DNA of 64,000 nucleotides from JBDFMH01 sp047238125 (lineage in GTDB: Bacteria > Pseudomonadota > Alphaproteobacteria > Sphingomonadales > Sphingomonadaceae), in contig NZ_JBDFMH010000001.1 in assembly GCF_047238125.1 (NCBI RefSeq), forward strand, positions 248,001 to 312,000, read 5' to 3'. Both the position numbers and the translations under genes were made by a program. This document shows positions 33,352 through 42,395 of this stretch, in pieces. Position 1 is the first letter of the stretch, and each line of letters starts with the position of its first letter. A model generated the notes under the pieces. That model was not told where the DNA came from, did not search any database, and saw nothing but the letters and a program-made list of their open reading frames with translations.

Positions 33352-34680
33352 TCACTCAGGTGGCGTCCCATTCTCCGCCAGCACTCTGCCCGCCAGATAG
33401 AGCGAGCCCATGATCAGGATGATCGGCGGCGCGGCCCGATCGGCGTGGCGCAGGATATGGTCGATCGCGCTCGCGGGATCGGCGGCGGGCGTCGCGACAA
33501 GCCCGATGGCGGCCGCGCCAGCGGCGAGCGCCATGGGATCATGATGATCGTGGCCCGGCACCGGCACCGGATGGATCACCGCGCCGCGCTGCGCGAACGG
33601 GCGCAGCACCCCCGCCGGATCCTTGTTCGCGAGCAGCCCCAGGACGATGTGCAGCGGGCGCCCGGCCGGCACGTGGCCGCGGAAATGATCGGCAATCACG
33701 CGCGCCGCGGCGGGATTGTGGCCGCCGTCCAACCATAGTTCGGCTCCGGCCGGCAACCGTTCCGCCAGCGTGCCATGGTTCAGCCGCTGCAGCCGCGCCG
33801 GCCAGTCCGCCCAGCCCATCGCGGCGCGCAGGGCGGTCTCCGGAATCACCAGCCGATCCTGATGGCGCAGCATCGCGATCGCGAGCCCCGCGTTCAGCGC
33901 CTGGTGCGCACCCGCCAGTCGCGGCAGCGGCAGATCGATCCGGCCTGCGGCATCGCGGTAATGCAGCGCCCCGCGATAGGCCGTGACGTCCCAACCAGCG
34001 CCCTTGGGGCTCCACCGGGCCCCTGCCGCCGCGGCCGTGCGCCCGACCCGATCGGCGACGGGCGCGGCATAGTGCATCGTGACCAGCGGCACCCCGGCGC
34101 GAGCGATCCCGGCTTTTTCTGCGGCGATATCCTCGATCCGATCGCCCAGGAACGCCTGGTGATCCAGCCCGAGCTGAGCGATCCCGCAGACCAGCGGCCG
34201 CGCGATGACGTTTGTGGCATCCAGCCGCCCGCCCAGGCCGACCTCGATCACACAAGCATCGGCCGGTACGTCGGCGAAGGCGAGCAGCGCCGCTGCCGTC
34301 GTCACCTCAAAGAAGCTCGGGCCGATATCGGCCGACGCGTCCAGCACCTCGCCCAGCAGTCGCGCCAGCAGCGGATCGCCGATCAGCCGGCCGCCCAGCC
34401 GGATCCGCTCGTTGAAACGGACGAGGTGGGGGCTGGTATAGACATGGCAGCTGAGCCCCGCCGCCTCGATCGCGGCACGCAGGAAGGCGCAGGTCGATCC
34501 CTTGCCGTTGGTACCCGCGACATGCAGCACCGGCGGCAGCCGATCCTGCGGGTTGCCCAGCCGGTCGAGCAGCCGTACGATCCGGTCCAGCCCCAATATA
34601 TCCGCACCGGGCGAAAGCGACGCCAGCCGGTCGAGCTGCTGCTGGACGGCGGGGTCGGCCGAGATGGCATGATCGGCCAT
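33352..34680 (-). CDS. folC: Folylpolyglutamate synthase / dihydrofolate synthase
   Basis: Adds glutamate to dihydropteroate and to reduced folates; 442 residues. The ATP loop is VLHVAGTNGKGSTCAFL, followed by the Mur-ligase-type signature YTSPHLVRFNERIR, the metal-binding FFEVTTAAALLAF, and the C-terminal glutamate-ligase domain with WLDGGHNPAAA. ATG 34680 (MADHAISADP) is chosen; the frame is open far upstream through accD but is not coding there. It is last in the trpF-trpB-trpA-accD-folC series. Confidence 0.95.
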   Translation of the reverse strand: MADHAISADPAVQQQLDRLASLSPGADILGLDRIVRLLDRLGNPQDRLPPVLHVAGTNGKGSTCAFLRAAIEAAGLSCHVYTSPHLVRFNERIRLGGRLIGDPLLARLLGEVLDASADIGPSFFEVTTAAALLAFADVPADACVIEVGLGGRLDATNVIARPLVCGIAQLGLDHQAFLGDRIEDIAAEKAGIARAGVPLVTMHYAAPVADRVGRTAAAAGARWSPKGAGWDVTAYRGALHYRDAAGRIDLPLPRLAGAHQALNAGLAIAMLRHQDRLVIPETALRAAMGWADWPARLQRLNHGTLAERLPAGAELWLDGGHNPAAARVIADHFRGHVPAGRPLHIVLGLLANKDPAGVLRPFAQRGAVIHPVPVPGHDHHDPMALAAGAAAIGLVATPAADPASAIDHILRHADRAAPPIILIMGSLYLAGRVLAENGTPPE

Positions 34681-34688
34681 CGCGACGA

Positions 34689-35537
34689 TCAGGCGGGTTC
34701 GCGCACCAGATAGCCGATCAGCCGCGCCAGTTCGGCCCGCAACCGGTGACGATGCACGACCATGTCGAGCATGCCGTGATCGAGCAGATATTCGGCGCGC
34801 TGGAAGCCTTCGGGCAGCTTCTCGCGGATCGTCGATTCGATCACGCGCTGGCCTGCAAAGCCGATCAGCGCGTTCGGCTCGGCCAGCTGGACATCGCCCA
34901 GCATCGCATAGCTCGCGGTCACGCCGCCGGTCGTCGGATCGGTCATTACCACCAGATAGGGCAGTCCCGCCTCGCGCAGTTGCGCGATCGCAACCGTCGT
35001 CTTGGGCATCTGCATCAGGCTGAGGATGCCTTCCTGCATCCGCGCGCCACCGGCGGCGGTGAAGATGATGTAGGGGCAGCGATCCGCGATCGCGGCTTCC
35101 ACCCCGGCAACGAACGCCGCGCCCACGCCCAGCCCCATCGATCCACCCATGAAGGCGAAATCCTGGACGCCGACGACCGCCTTGCGCCCCTCGATCAGTC
35201 CCTTGGCGTTGATCAACGCGTCGGTCTCGCCGGTCGCGGTGCGGGCGGCCTTGATGCGGTCGACATAGCGTTTCTGGTCGCGGAACTTCAGCGGATCCTC
35301 GCGCACCGGGGGAGTCGGCAGCAGCGTGTGGATGCCCTGGTCGAACAGCTGGTCGAACCGCGCCGACGGCCCGATCCGGCCGTGATGCTCGCATTTCGGG
35401 CAGACCGACTGGTTTTCCTGATATTCTTTCAGGAAGATCATCTGCCCGCACGACGGGCATTTGTGCCACAGATTGTCGGGCGTTTCCCGCTTCTGGATGA
35501 AGGGGATGCTCTGGCGGACGCGATCGAGCCAGCTCAT
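34689..35537 (-). CDS. accD: Acetyl-CoA carboxylase carboxyltransferase subunit beta
   Basis: Transfers carboxyl from biotin to acetyl-CoA to make malonyl-CoA for fatty acid synthesis, with AccA. The 282 residues start MSWLDRVRQSIPF and carry the four-Cys zinc ribbon (HKCPSCGQM ... SVCPKCEHHG) in the first ~50, then the crotonase-like carboxyltransferase core with GGSMGLGVGAAFV, GGARMQEGILSLMQM and PTTGGVTASYAMLGD. ATGA overlap with trpA (35534-35537). Confidence 0.96.
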   Translation of the reverse strand: MSWLDRVRQSIPFIQKRETPDNLWHKCPSCGQMIFLKEYQENQSVCPKCEHHGRIGPSARFDQLFDQGIHTLLPTPPVREDPLKFRDQKRYVDRIKAARTATGETDALINAKGLIEGRKAVVGVQDFAFMGGSMGLGVGAAFVAGVEAAIADRCPYIIFTAAGGARMQEGILSLMQMPKTTVAIAQLREAGLPYLVVMTDPTTGGVTASYAMLGDVQLAEPNALIGFAGQRVIESTIREKLPEGFQRAEYLLDHGMLDMVVHRHRLRAELARLIGYLVREPA

Positions 35538-36358
35538 GCGGCGATCTCCTGCCGTGCGCCGCGAACGGCGCCGGCCAAGTCATTGACGAAGCTGCGGACT
35601 GCCAACGGGATGCTTTCGGGCGCTTCGATCCGTCGCTCGATCTCGTCGATGATCGCCGACCCCACCACCACGCCATCCGCCACGCGCGCGATCGCTGCGG
35701 CCTGATCGGACGTGCGCACGCCGAAGCCGACTGCGACGGGCAGGTCGGTCGCTGCCTTAAGCCGGGCGACCGCCTGCTCGATCGAGCCGAGCGCGGCCTG
35801 CTGCTGGCCGGTGATCCCGGCGACGGAAACATAATAGAGGAAGCCCGAGGCGCCATCGAGCACCGTGGGCAGGCGTGCGGCATCGGTGGTCGGGGTGGCG
35901 AGGCGGATGCTGTCGATCCCCTCCGCCGCAAGCGCCGGGCCGAGGATATCGCCTTCCTCGGGGGGCAGATCCACGCAGATCACGCCGTCCGCGCCGGCAT
36001 CCTGCGCCGCCTTTGCGAACCAGTCGGCACCGCGCGCCACCATCGGGTTGGCATAGCCCATCAGCACCAGCGGCACATCCGCATGGCGTGCGCGAAATTG
36101 CCGAGCGATTTCAAGGATGCTGGCGGTCGTCGTTCCCGCTAACAGCGAACGGATGTTGGCGCGCTGGATCGCCGGCCCGTCCGCCATCGGATCGGTGAAA
36201 GGCATGCCGAGTTCGATCACGTCGGCACCACCATCGACCAGCGCGTCAAGGATCGCGGCGGTGGCATCGGCCGATGGATCGCCGGCGGTGACGAAGCAGA
36301 CCAGGGCCGCGCGCCCGGCATCGGCGCAAGCCGCGAAAGTGGCAGCCAGCCGGCTCAT
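35534..36358 (-). CDS. trpA: Tryptophan synthase alpha chain
   Basis: Splits indole-3-glycerol phosphate into indole and glyceraldehyde 3-phosphate; 274 residues of TIM-barrel. Catalytic acid in ELGMPFTDPMADGPAIQRA (Glu and Asp), phosphate-binding region in VAVGFGVRT and VVGSAI, and the loop-6 segment YYVSVAGITG. ATG 36358 overlaps the trpB stop by four bases, as usual for these two subunits. Its own stop overlaps accD. Confidence 0.96.
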   Translation of the reverse strand: MSRLAATFAACADAGRAALVCFVTAGDPSADATAAILDALVDGGADVIELGMPFTDPMADGPAIQRANIRSLLAGTTTASILEIARQFRARHADVPLVLMGYANPMVARGADWFAKAAQDAGADGVICVDLPPEEGDILGPALAAEGIDSIRLATPTTDAARLPTVLDGASGFLYYVSVAGITGQQQAALGSIEQAVARLKAATDLPVAVGFGVRTSDQAAAIARVADGVVVGSAIIDEIERRIEAPESIPLAVRSFVNDLAGAVRGARQEIAA

Positions 36359-37608
36359 ATCTGCTGCCCCAACGCTTCTGCGACGGTGAAGATGTCCTTG
36401 TCGCCGCGGCCGGACATGTTCATCAGGATGATGCCGTCGCGCGGGCGGCGTGCGGCTTCCTCCGCCACCGCTGACAGCGCATGCGCACATTCCAGCGCTG
36501 GGATGATGCCTTCGGTGCGGCAACAGAACTGGAAGGCGTCGAGCGCCTGATCATCGGTCACGCCGCGATAGGTGACGCGGCCGATCTCGTGCAGCCAGCT
36601 ATGTTCAGGGCCGATGCCCGGATAGTCGAGCCCGGCCGAGATCGAATGCGCCTCGCTGATCTGCCCGTCTTCATCCTGCAGCAGATAGGTGCGGTTGCCG
36701 TGGAGCACGCCGGGTGTGCCACCGGTCAGGCTGGCGGCATGGGCGTCGGTATCCAGCCCGCGGCCCGCGGCCTCGATGCCCAGCATCTCGACCGCCGGTT
36801 CGTCCAGGAAGGGGTGGAACAGGCCGATCGCATTCGATCCGCCGCCGACCGCCGCCACCAGCAGATCGGGCAGCCGGCCTTCCGCGGCCAAGATCTGCTC
36901 GCGCGCCTCGATCCCGATCACCGACTGGAAATCGCGGACGAGTTCCGGATAGGGATGCGGGCCTGCGGCGGTGCCGATGATGTAGAAGGTGTCGTGGACG
37001 TTGGCGACCCAGTCGCGCAGCGCCTCGTTCATCGCATCCTTCAGCGTCTGTGCGCCGCTTTCCACCGCGCGGACTTCTGCGCCCAGCAGCTTCATCCGGA
37101 ACACGTTGGGCTGCTGGCGCACCACATCCTTGGCGCCCATGAAGATGGTGCAGGGCAGGCCGAACCGGGCCGCCACAGTGGCGGTCGCCACGCCATGTTG
37201 GCCTGCGCCCGTCTCCGCGATGATCCGGGTCTTGCCCATCCGGATGGCGAGCAGGATCTGGCCGATGCAATTGTTGATCTTGTGCGCGCCGGTGTGGTTC
37301 AGCTCTTCGCGCTTGAAATAGATTTTCGGGCCCATGCCCTCGGGCGCGCTGGCGCGCAGCACTTCGGTCATCCGCTCGGCATAATAGAGTGGGCTCGGGC
37401 GGCCGACATAATGGGTCATCAGCCCGTCGAGCTCGGCCTTGAAGGCCGGATCGGTCTTGGCCGCGCGATATTCGCGGTCGAGATCCAAAATCAGTGGCAT
37501 CAGCGTCTCGGCGACATAGCGTCCGCCGAACTGGCCGAAATGCCCGCGATCGTCGGGCTGGGCGCGCAGCGAGTTCGCTCCGCCCGGAAGAGTGGTCTGC
37601 ACGGTCAT
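36355..37608 (-). CDS. trpB: Tryptophan synthase beta chain
   Basis: PLP enzyme joining indole (channelled from TrpA) with serine to form tryptophan; 417 residues. PLP Lys in LNHTGAHKINNCIG, phosphate-binding loop GGGSNAIGLFHPF, FGGRYVAETLMPL near the N-terminus and ETGAGQHGVATATVAA. It overlaps both trpF and trpA by four bases. The N-terminal extension before FGQFGGRYV is ~25 residues, normal for alphaproteobacteria. Confidence 0.97.
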   Translation of the reverse strand: MTVQTTLPGGANSLRAQPDDRGHFGQFGGRYVAETLMPLILDLDREYRAAKTDPAFKAELDGLMTHYVGRPSPLYYAERMTEVLRASAPEGMGPKIYFKREELNHTGAHKINNCIGQILLAIRMGKTRIIAETGAGQHGVATATVAARFGLPCTIFMGAKDVVRQQPNVFRMKLLGAEVRAVESGAQTLKDAMNEALRDWVANVHDTFYIIGTAAGPHPYPELVRDFQSVIGIEAREQILAAEGRLPDLLVAAVGGGSNAIGLFHPFLDEPAVEMLGIEAAGRGLDTDAHAASLTGGTPGVLHGNRTYLLQDEDGQISEAHSISAGLDYPGIGPEHSWLHEIGRVTYRGVTDDQALDAFQFCCRTEGIIPALECAHALSAVAEEAARRPRDGIILMNMSGRGDKDIFTVAEALGQQI

Positions 37609-38240
37609 AGCTGGGCGACCGATTGGAGGAAGCCCGCGATCTTGTCCACATCCTTGACGCCCGGCGCGCTTTCCACGCCCGACGAGACATCGACGAGCCG
37701 CGCGCCGGTCATCCCCGCGGCGTCGGCGACGTTGCCCGCATCGAGCCCTCCGGAGAGCGCCCAGGGCAGCGGGTGATCATGCCCCTTAAGCAGCGTCCAG
37801 TCGAAGCGCAGGCCCATGCCCCCGGGCAGATCGGCCCCGACCGGCGTCTTGGCGTCATAGAGGATGCGATCGGCAGCGCCACGAAACGCGCGCGCCGCAG
37901 TGAGATCGGCGCGCAGCTTGACGGGGATCGCCTTCCACACCTCCAGGCTGTGGGCTCTCGCGATCGCGGCCGCGCGCTCCGGCGTCTCATGCCCGTGCAG
38001 CTGGATCGCGGTGAGCCGTGCGCGCGTGATCGCCGTTGCGAGAAGTTCGTCGTCGGGATCGACGAACACGCCGACCCGGCCGACCCCCGGCGGCGTGGCG
38101 AGCGATCCGGCGCGATCCGGATCGATATCGCGCGGACTGCGGGGAAAAAACACGAAGCCGACATGGCTCGCCCCGCCGCCGACCGCGGCGGCGACGGTGG
38201 CGGCGGTCGAAAGGCCGCAGACCTTGGCACGAACAGGCAT
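37605..38240 (-). CDS. trpF: Phosphoribosylanthranilate isomerase
   Basis: Amadori rearrangement of N-(5-phosphoribosyl)anthranilate to CdRP; 211-residue TIM barrel. Catalytic Cys in the N-terminal AKVCGLST, catalytic Asp in LLYDAKT-like ILYDAKTPVGADLPGG, phosphate site in ALSGGLDAGNV and VDVSSGVESAPGVKD. ATG 38240 gives the normal family length. It begins the trpFBA-accD-folC operon and is divergent from valS. Confidence 0.96.
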   Translation of the reverse strand: MPVRAKVCGLSTAATVAAAVGGGASHVGFVFFPRSPRDIDPDRAGSLATPPGVGRVGVFVDPDDELLATAITRARLTAIQLHGHETPERAAAIARAHSLEVWKAIPVKLRADLTAARAFRGAADRILYDAKTPVGADLPGGMGLRFDWTLLKGHDHPLPWALSGGLDAGNVADAAGMTGARLVDVSSGVESAPGVKDVDKIAGFLQSVAQL

Positions 38241-38282
38241 CGCGCGCAGGTGCGCCTTTCGCGCGCGCGGTTCAAGGCGGCG

Positions 38283-38311
38283 TTGTCCTGATCGTGATTG
38301 GGCCCTAGATC
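38283..38311 (+). promoter_or_regulatory. valS promoter, predicted leaderless start
   Basis: TTGTCC (38283-38288), 17 bases, TAGATC (38306-38311), then 7 bases to ATG 38319 and no Shine-Dalgarno. Predicts transcription starting on or next to the A of the start codon. Confidence 0.45.
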
Positions 38312-38318
38312 GCGCGGC

Positions 38319-40940
38319 ATGACGATCGACAAGACTTTCGACCCAGCCGCCATCGAAGCGCGCTGGTATGCCCATTGGGAAGCGGAAGGCCGGTTCCGCC
38401 CGGATCGGCCGGAGGCGGAGCCGTTCACGATCGTGATCCCGCCTCCGAACGTGACGGGCTCGCTGCATATCGGCCATGCGCTGGACAACACCCTACAGGA
38501 TATCCTGATCCGCCACGCCCGGCTGAAGGGTAAGGACGCGCTCTGGGTGGTCGGCACCGATCATGCCGGCATCGCCACCCAGATGGTGGTCGAGCGCCAG
38601 CTGAACGCGAAGGGCGAAAAGCGCACCGATTTCAGCCGCGAGGCGTTCGTCGACAAGGTGTGGGAATGGAAGGCGGAGAGCGGCGGTCAGATCACCCGCC
38701 AGCTCCGCCGGCTGGGCGCTTCGTGCGATTGGGCGAACGAACGCTTCACGATGGACGAGGGCTTCAGCCGCGCGGTCATCAAAGTGTTCGTCGATCTGCA
38801 CGCACAGGGATTGCTGTATCGCGACAAACGGCTGGTGAACTGGGATCCAGGCCTGGGCACGGCCATTTCCGATCTCGAAGTTGAGACGCGGGAGATCAAC
38901 GGCAAGTTCTGGCACTTCCGCTATCCGCTGGCGGACGGGTCCGGCCATATCTCGGTCGCGACGACGCGGCCCGAGACGATGCTGGCCGACATGGCGGTGG
39001 CGGTGAACCCAGCCGACGATCGCTATGCGGCGCTGGTCGGCAAGCAGATCCGGCTGCCGATCACCGGCCGGCTGATCGCGATCGTAACCGACGAGCATGC
39101 CGATCCGGAGCTGGGATCAGGTGCGGTGAAGATCACCCCGGGACATGATTTCAACGATTTCGAGGTTGGGCGCCGCGCGGGCTTCAAGGCCGGCGAGATG
39201 CTCAACATGCTCGATGCGAAGGCGGTCGTCTGCCAGACCGCGGACGGGCTGATCCCGGCCGATCTGGTGGGATTAGACCGGTTCGAGGCGCGCAAACGCG
39301 TGGTCGATCTAATCGAGGCCGAAGGCCTGCTCGAAAAGGTCGAGGATCGCGTGATCCAGACGCCCTATGGCGACCGGTCGGGCGTGGTGATCGAGCCCTG
39401 GCTGACCGACCAATGGTATGTCGACGCAAAGGCGCTGGCCGGCCCCGCGATCGAGGCGGTGCGATCGGGCGACATCCGCGTGGTGCCCGAGACGTGGAAG
39501 AAGACCTGGTACAACTGGCTGGAGAATATCCAGCCCTGGTGCGTCAGCCGCCAGCTCTGGTGGGGCCACCGGATACCTGCTTGGTACGACGAGGACGGCA
39601 ACGCCTATGTCGCCGAGGATGAGGCTGGCGCGCAGGCGCAGGCGGGCAACCGCCGGCTGACCCGCGACGAGGACGTGCTCGACACCTGGTTCTCGTCCGC
39701 GCTCTGGCCGTTCGGCACGCTGGGCTGGCCCGACGACGAGGCGATGGTGCGCCGCCATTATCCGAACGACGTGCTGATCTCCGGCTTCGACATCCTGTTC
39801 TTCTGGGATGCGCGGATGGCCATGCAGGGCTTGCACTTCATGGGCGAGAAGCCCTGGAAGACATTGTATCTCCACGGGCTCGTCCGCGATGCCACCGGCG
39901 CGAAAATGTCCAAGTCCAAGGGCAACACGGTCGATCCGCTGGGCCTGATCGATCAATTCGGCGCGGATGCACTGCGCTTCACGCTGGCGGCGATGGAAAG
40001 CCAGGGCCGCGATATCAAGCTCGATGAGAAGCGGGTCGAAGGCTATCGCAACTTCGCGACCAAGCTGTGGAACGCCGCCCGCTTCGCGCAGGCCAACGGC
40101 ATCGGCGCCAGCACCGCGCTGGAGCCGCCCGCGGCCGAACAGGTGGTCAACCGCTGGATCCTGGCAGAGACCATTAAGACCATCCAGGCACTCGATCTGG
40201 CGCTGGCCGACCTGCGCTTCGATGAGGCCGCCAACACCATCTATCAGTTCGTCTGGGCGACCTTCTGCGACTGGTATCTTGAACTGATCAAGGGCCAGAT
40301 CGACGACGAAACCAAGGCGGTGGCAGGCTGGGTGCTGGACCAGATCCTGGTCATCCTGCACCCGTTCATGCCGTTCATCACCGAGGAGCTGTGGCATGCG
40401 CTCGGAGACCGGCCTTATGATCTGATCCTGGCGAAGTGGCCGATGGCCGATGCGCGCGCGATCGATCCCGCCGCGGCCGCCGAGATCGACTGGCTGGTCC
40501 GCCTGATCGACGGCATCCGCGCCGCCCGCGCCGAACTGCAGGTGCCGCCGGGCGCGAAGCTGCCGCTGCATGTGCGCGATGCCGGGCTCGACACAGCGGT
40601 GCGGCTCGGCGCGCAGGCGGCGGCGCTTGCCCGCCTGGCGCGCGTCTCGATCATCACCACTGATGATGCACCGCCCGGCGGCGCGGCGCAGATCGTGGTC
40701 GACGAGGCGACCTATGTGCTGCCGCTGGAAGGCGTGATCGACATCGCGGCCGAACGCGCGCGGCTGGGCAAGGCGATCGCGCAGGCGGAAAAGGAGCGCG
40801 ATGCGCTGGCGCGCCGGCTCGATTCGCCCGGCTTTGCTGAGAAGGCCAAGCCGGAAGCTGTCGCCAAGGCGCGCGCCGATCATGCCGAACGTTCGGCCGA
40901 GGCGGAGCGGCTGGGCGCAGCGCTCGCGCGGCTCGCATAG
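38319..40940 (+). CDS. valS: Valyl-tRNA synthetase
   Basis: Charges tRNA-Val; class I synthetase of 873 residues. Contains the HIGH box variant (SLHIGHALDNT) near residue 53, the KMSKS box (GAKMSKSKGNTVDPLG), the editing CP1 domain (ATTRPETMLADMAVAV) and a C-terminal coiled-coil tail (LGKAIAQAEKERDALARRLD) typical of ValRS. ATG 38319 (MTIDKTFDPAAIEARW) is the family start and matches the promoter spacing; an upstream frame start at 38298 overlaps the -10 region. The MATE gene follows at once. Confidence 0.97.
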   Translation: MTIDKTFDPAAIEARWYAHWEAEGRFRPDRPEAEPFTIVIPPPNVTGSLHIGHALDNTLQDILIRHARLKGKDALWVVGTDHAGIATQMVVERQLNAKGEKRTDFSREAFVDKVWEWKAESGGQITRQLRRLGASCDWANERFTMDEGFSRAVIKVFVDLHAQGLLYRDKRLVNWDPGLGTAISDLEVETREINGKFWHFRYPLADGSGHISVATTRPETMLADMAVAVNPADDRYAALVGKQIRLPITGRLIAIVTDEHADPELGSGAVKITPGHDFNDFEVGRRAGFKAGEMLNMLDAKAVVCQTADGLIPADLVGLDRFEARKRVVDLIEAEGLLEKVEDRVIQTPYGDRSGVVIEPWLTDQWYVDAKALAGPAIEAVRSGDIRVVPETWKKTWYNWLENIQPWCVSRQLWWGHRIPAWYDEDGNAYVAEDEAGAQAQAGNRRLTRDEDVLDTWFSSALWPFGTLGWPDDEAMVRRHYPNDVLISGFDILFFWDARMAMQGLHFMGEKPWKTLYLHGLVRDATGAKMSKSKGNTVDPLGLIDQFGADALRFTLAAMESQGRDIKLDEKRVEGYRNFATKLWNAARFAQANGIGASTALEPPAAEQVVNRWILAETIKTIQALDLALADLRFDEAANTIYQFVWATFCDWYLELIKGQIDDETKAVAGWVLDQILVILHPFMPFITEELWHALGDRPYDLILAKWPMADARAIDPAAAAEIDWLVRLIDGIRAARAELQVPPGAKLPLHVRDAGLDTAVRLGAQAAALARLARVSIITTDDAPPGGAAQIVVDEATYVLPLEGVIDIAAERARLGKAIAQAEKERDALARRLDSPGFAEKAKPEAVAKARADHAERSAEAERLGAALARLA

Positions 40941-42380
40941 ATGGCGGCAGCAGCATCGCGGCGTGATCTGACGACAGGTCCGATCGCGGCCACGCTGCTG
41001 CGGTTCGCCTTGCCGACGCTGGGATCGAGCATCCTGCAATCGCTGAACGGATCGGTGAACGCGATCTGGGTCGGCCGTTTCCTTGGCGAGAATGCGTTGG
41101 CGGCCACGTCCAATGCCAATCTCGTGATGTTCCTGATGTTCGCGGCCATGTTCGGCTTCGGCATGGCGGCGACGATCCTGGTCGGCCAGAGGATGGGCGC
41201 GCGCGATCTGGATGGTGCGCGGCGCGCGGTCGGCAGCGCGCTCGGCCTGTTCGCCGGGCTGTCGATCGTCATCGCCGTCGTGGGTTGGCTGCTGGCGCCC
41301 GATCTGCTGGCGCTGCTGGCGACGCCATCCGGCGCGCGTGCGGAGGCGCTGGCCTATCTCCGCGTGATCTTCCTCGCGATGCCGGCCTCGTTCGTTTCGA
41401 CGCTGCTGATCATGGCGATGCGCGGCATGGGCGATTCGCTGACGCCGCTATGGTTCATGGGGCTGGCGGTCGCGCTCGATATCGCGCTGAACCCGCTGCT
41501 GATCGCAGGCATCGGTCCGTTCCCGGCGCTGGGCATAGCCGGATCCGCCTGGGCGACACTGATCGCGACCGTCGTGTCGTTGGCCGCATTGCTCGGCTGG
41601 ATCTATGCGCGCGACCTGCCGGTCCGGCTGCGCGGGGGCGAGCTCGCCTATCTCCGCCCCGCGCCTGCGCTGGGGCGCGCGATGCTGGGCAAGGGCCTGC
41701 CGATGGGCCTGCAGATGATCGTAATCTCGGTGTCGGCCCTCGCGATGATCGGCCTGGTCAATCGCGAGGGCGTCATCGTCACCGCGGCCTATGGCGTGAC
41801 CCAGCAGCTGTGGACCTATGTCCAGATGCCGGCGATGGCGATCGGCGCCGCCGTCAGCGCGATGGCCGCGCAGAATATCGGCGCCGGGCGCTGGGATCGG
41901 GTCGGCGCGATCACGCGCTGGGGCATCGTCTTCAATCTGGTGCTGACTGGCGCGCTGGTGCTGGCGCTCACCCTTGCCGATCATGGCGCGCTCGGCCTGT
42001 TCCTGGGGGCCGGCAGCCCCGCCATCCCGATCGCCGAACATATCCACCGCCTGGCCGGCTGGAGCTTCATCCTGTTCGGCGTCTCGCTGGTGCTGTTCGC
42101 TACCGTGCGCGCCAACGGCGCGGTGATCGCGCCGCTGGTCATCCTGACAGTCGCGCTGTTTCCGGTCCGGCTCGGGCTCGCCCGGCTGGCCTATCCCGTG
42201 CTGGGCGCGGACGCGATCTGGTGGAGCTTCCCGGCCGGATCGCTGGCCACGCTGCTGCTCGGAGCCGGCTATTACCGCTTCGGCAGCTGGCGCAAGGGCA
42301 GTTTCGTGCCGCCGGCGCAGGCGGAGGAAGCCGCGCTCGCCGACGGCGATGCCTGTGGCAAGCTCAGCCCCACCGGCTGA
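40941..42380 (+). CDS. MATE-family multidrug/metabolite efflux protein
   Basis: A 479-residue cation-antiporter-type transporter with 12 helices in two related halves. LRFALPTLGSSILQSLNGSVNAIWVGRFLG is the typical first-helix pair, with FGMAATILVGQRMGARD in the first half and the related AAVSAMAAQNIGAG in the second. Members export drugs, flavins or cationic metabolites. The start codon immediately follows the valS stop (40938-40940), so it is co-transcribed with valS; no functional tie is obvious. Confidence 0.9.
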   Translation: MAAAASRRDLTTGPIAATLLRFALPTLGSSILQSLNGSVNAIWVGRFLGENALAATSNANLVMFLMFAAMFGFGMAATILVGQRMGARDLDGARRAVGSALGLFAGLSIVIAVVGWLLAPDLLALLATPSGARAEALAYLRVIFLAMPASFVSTLLIMAMRGMGDSLTPLWFMGLAVALDIALNPLLIAGIGPFPALGIAGSAWATLIATVVSLAALLGWIYARDLPVRLRGGELAYLRPAPALGRAMLGKGLPMGLQMIVISVSALAMIGLVNREGVIVTAAYGVTQQLWTYVQMPAMAIGAAVSAMAAQNIGAGRWDRVGAITRWGIVFNLVLTGALVLALTLADHGALGLFLGAGSPAIPIAEHIHRLAGWSFILFGVSLVLFATVRANGAVIAPLVILTVALFPVRLGLARLAYPVLGADAIWWSFPAGSLATLLLGAGYYRFGSWRKGSFVPPAQAEEAALADGDACGKLSPTG

Positions 42381-42395
42381 GTCTGCCGGCGTCGA

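Noticed and set aside
33352..35931. Single 859-codon frame spanning folC and accD
   Set aside because: Only the part below 34680 shows folC motifs; accD is clearly read in another frame. The extension is a lack of stop codons, not a fusion.
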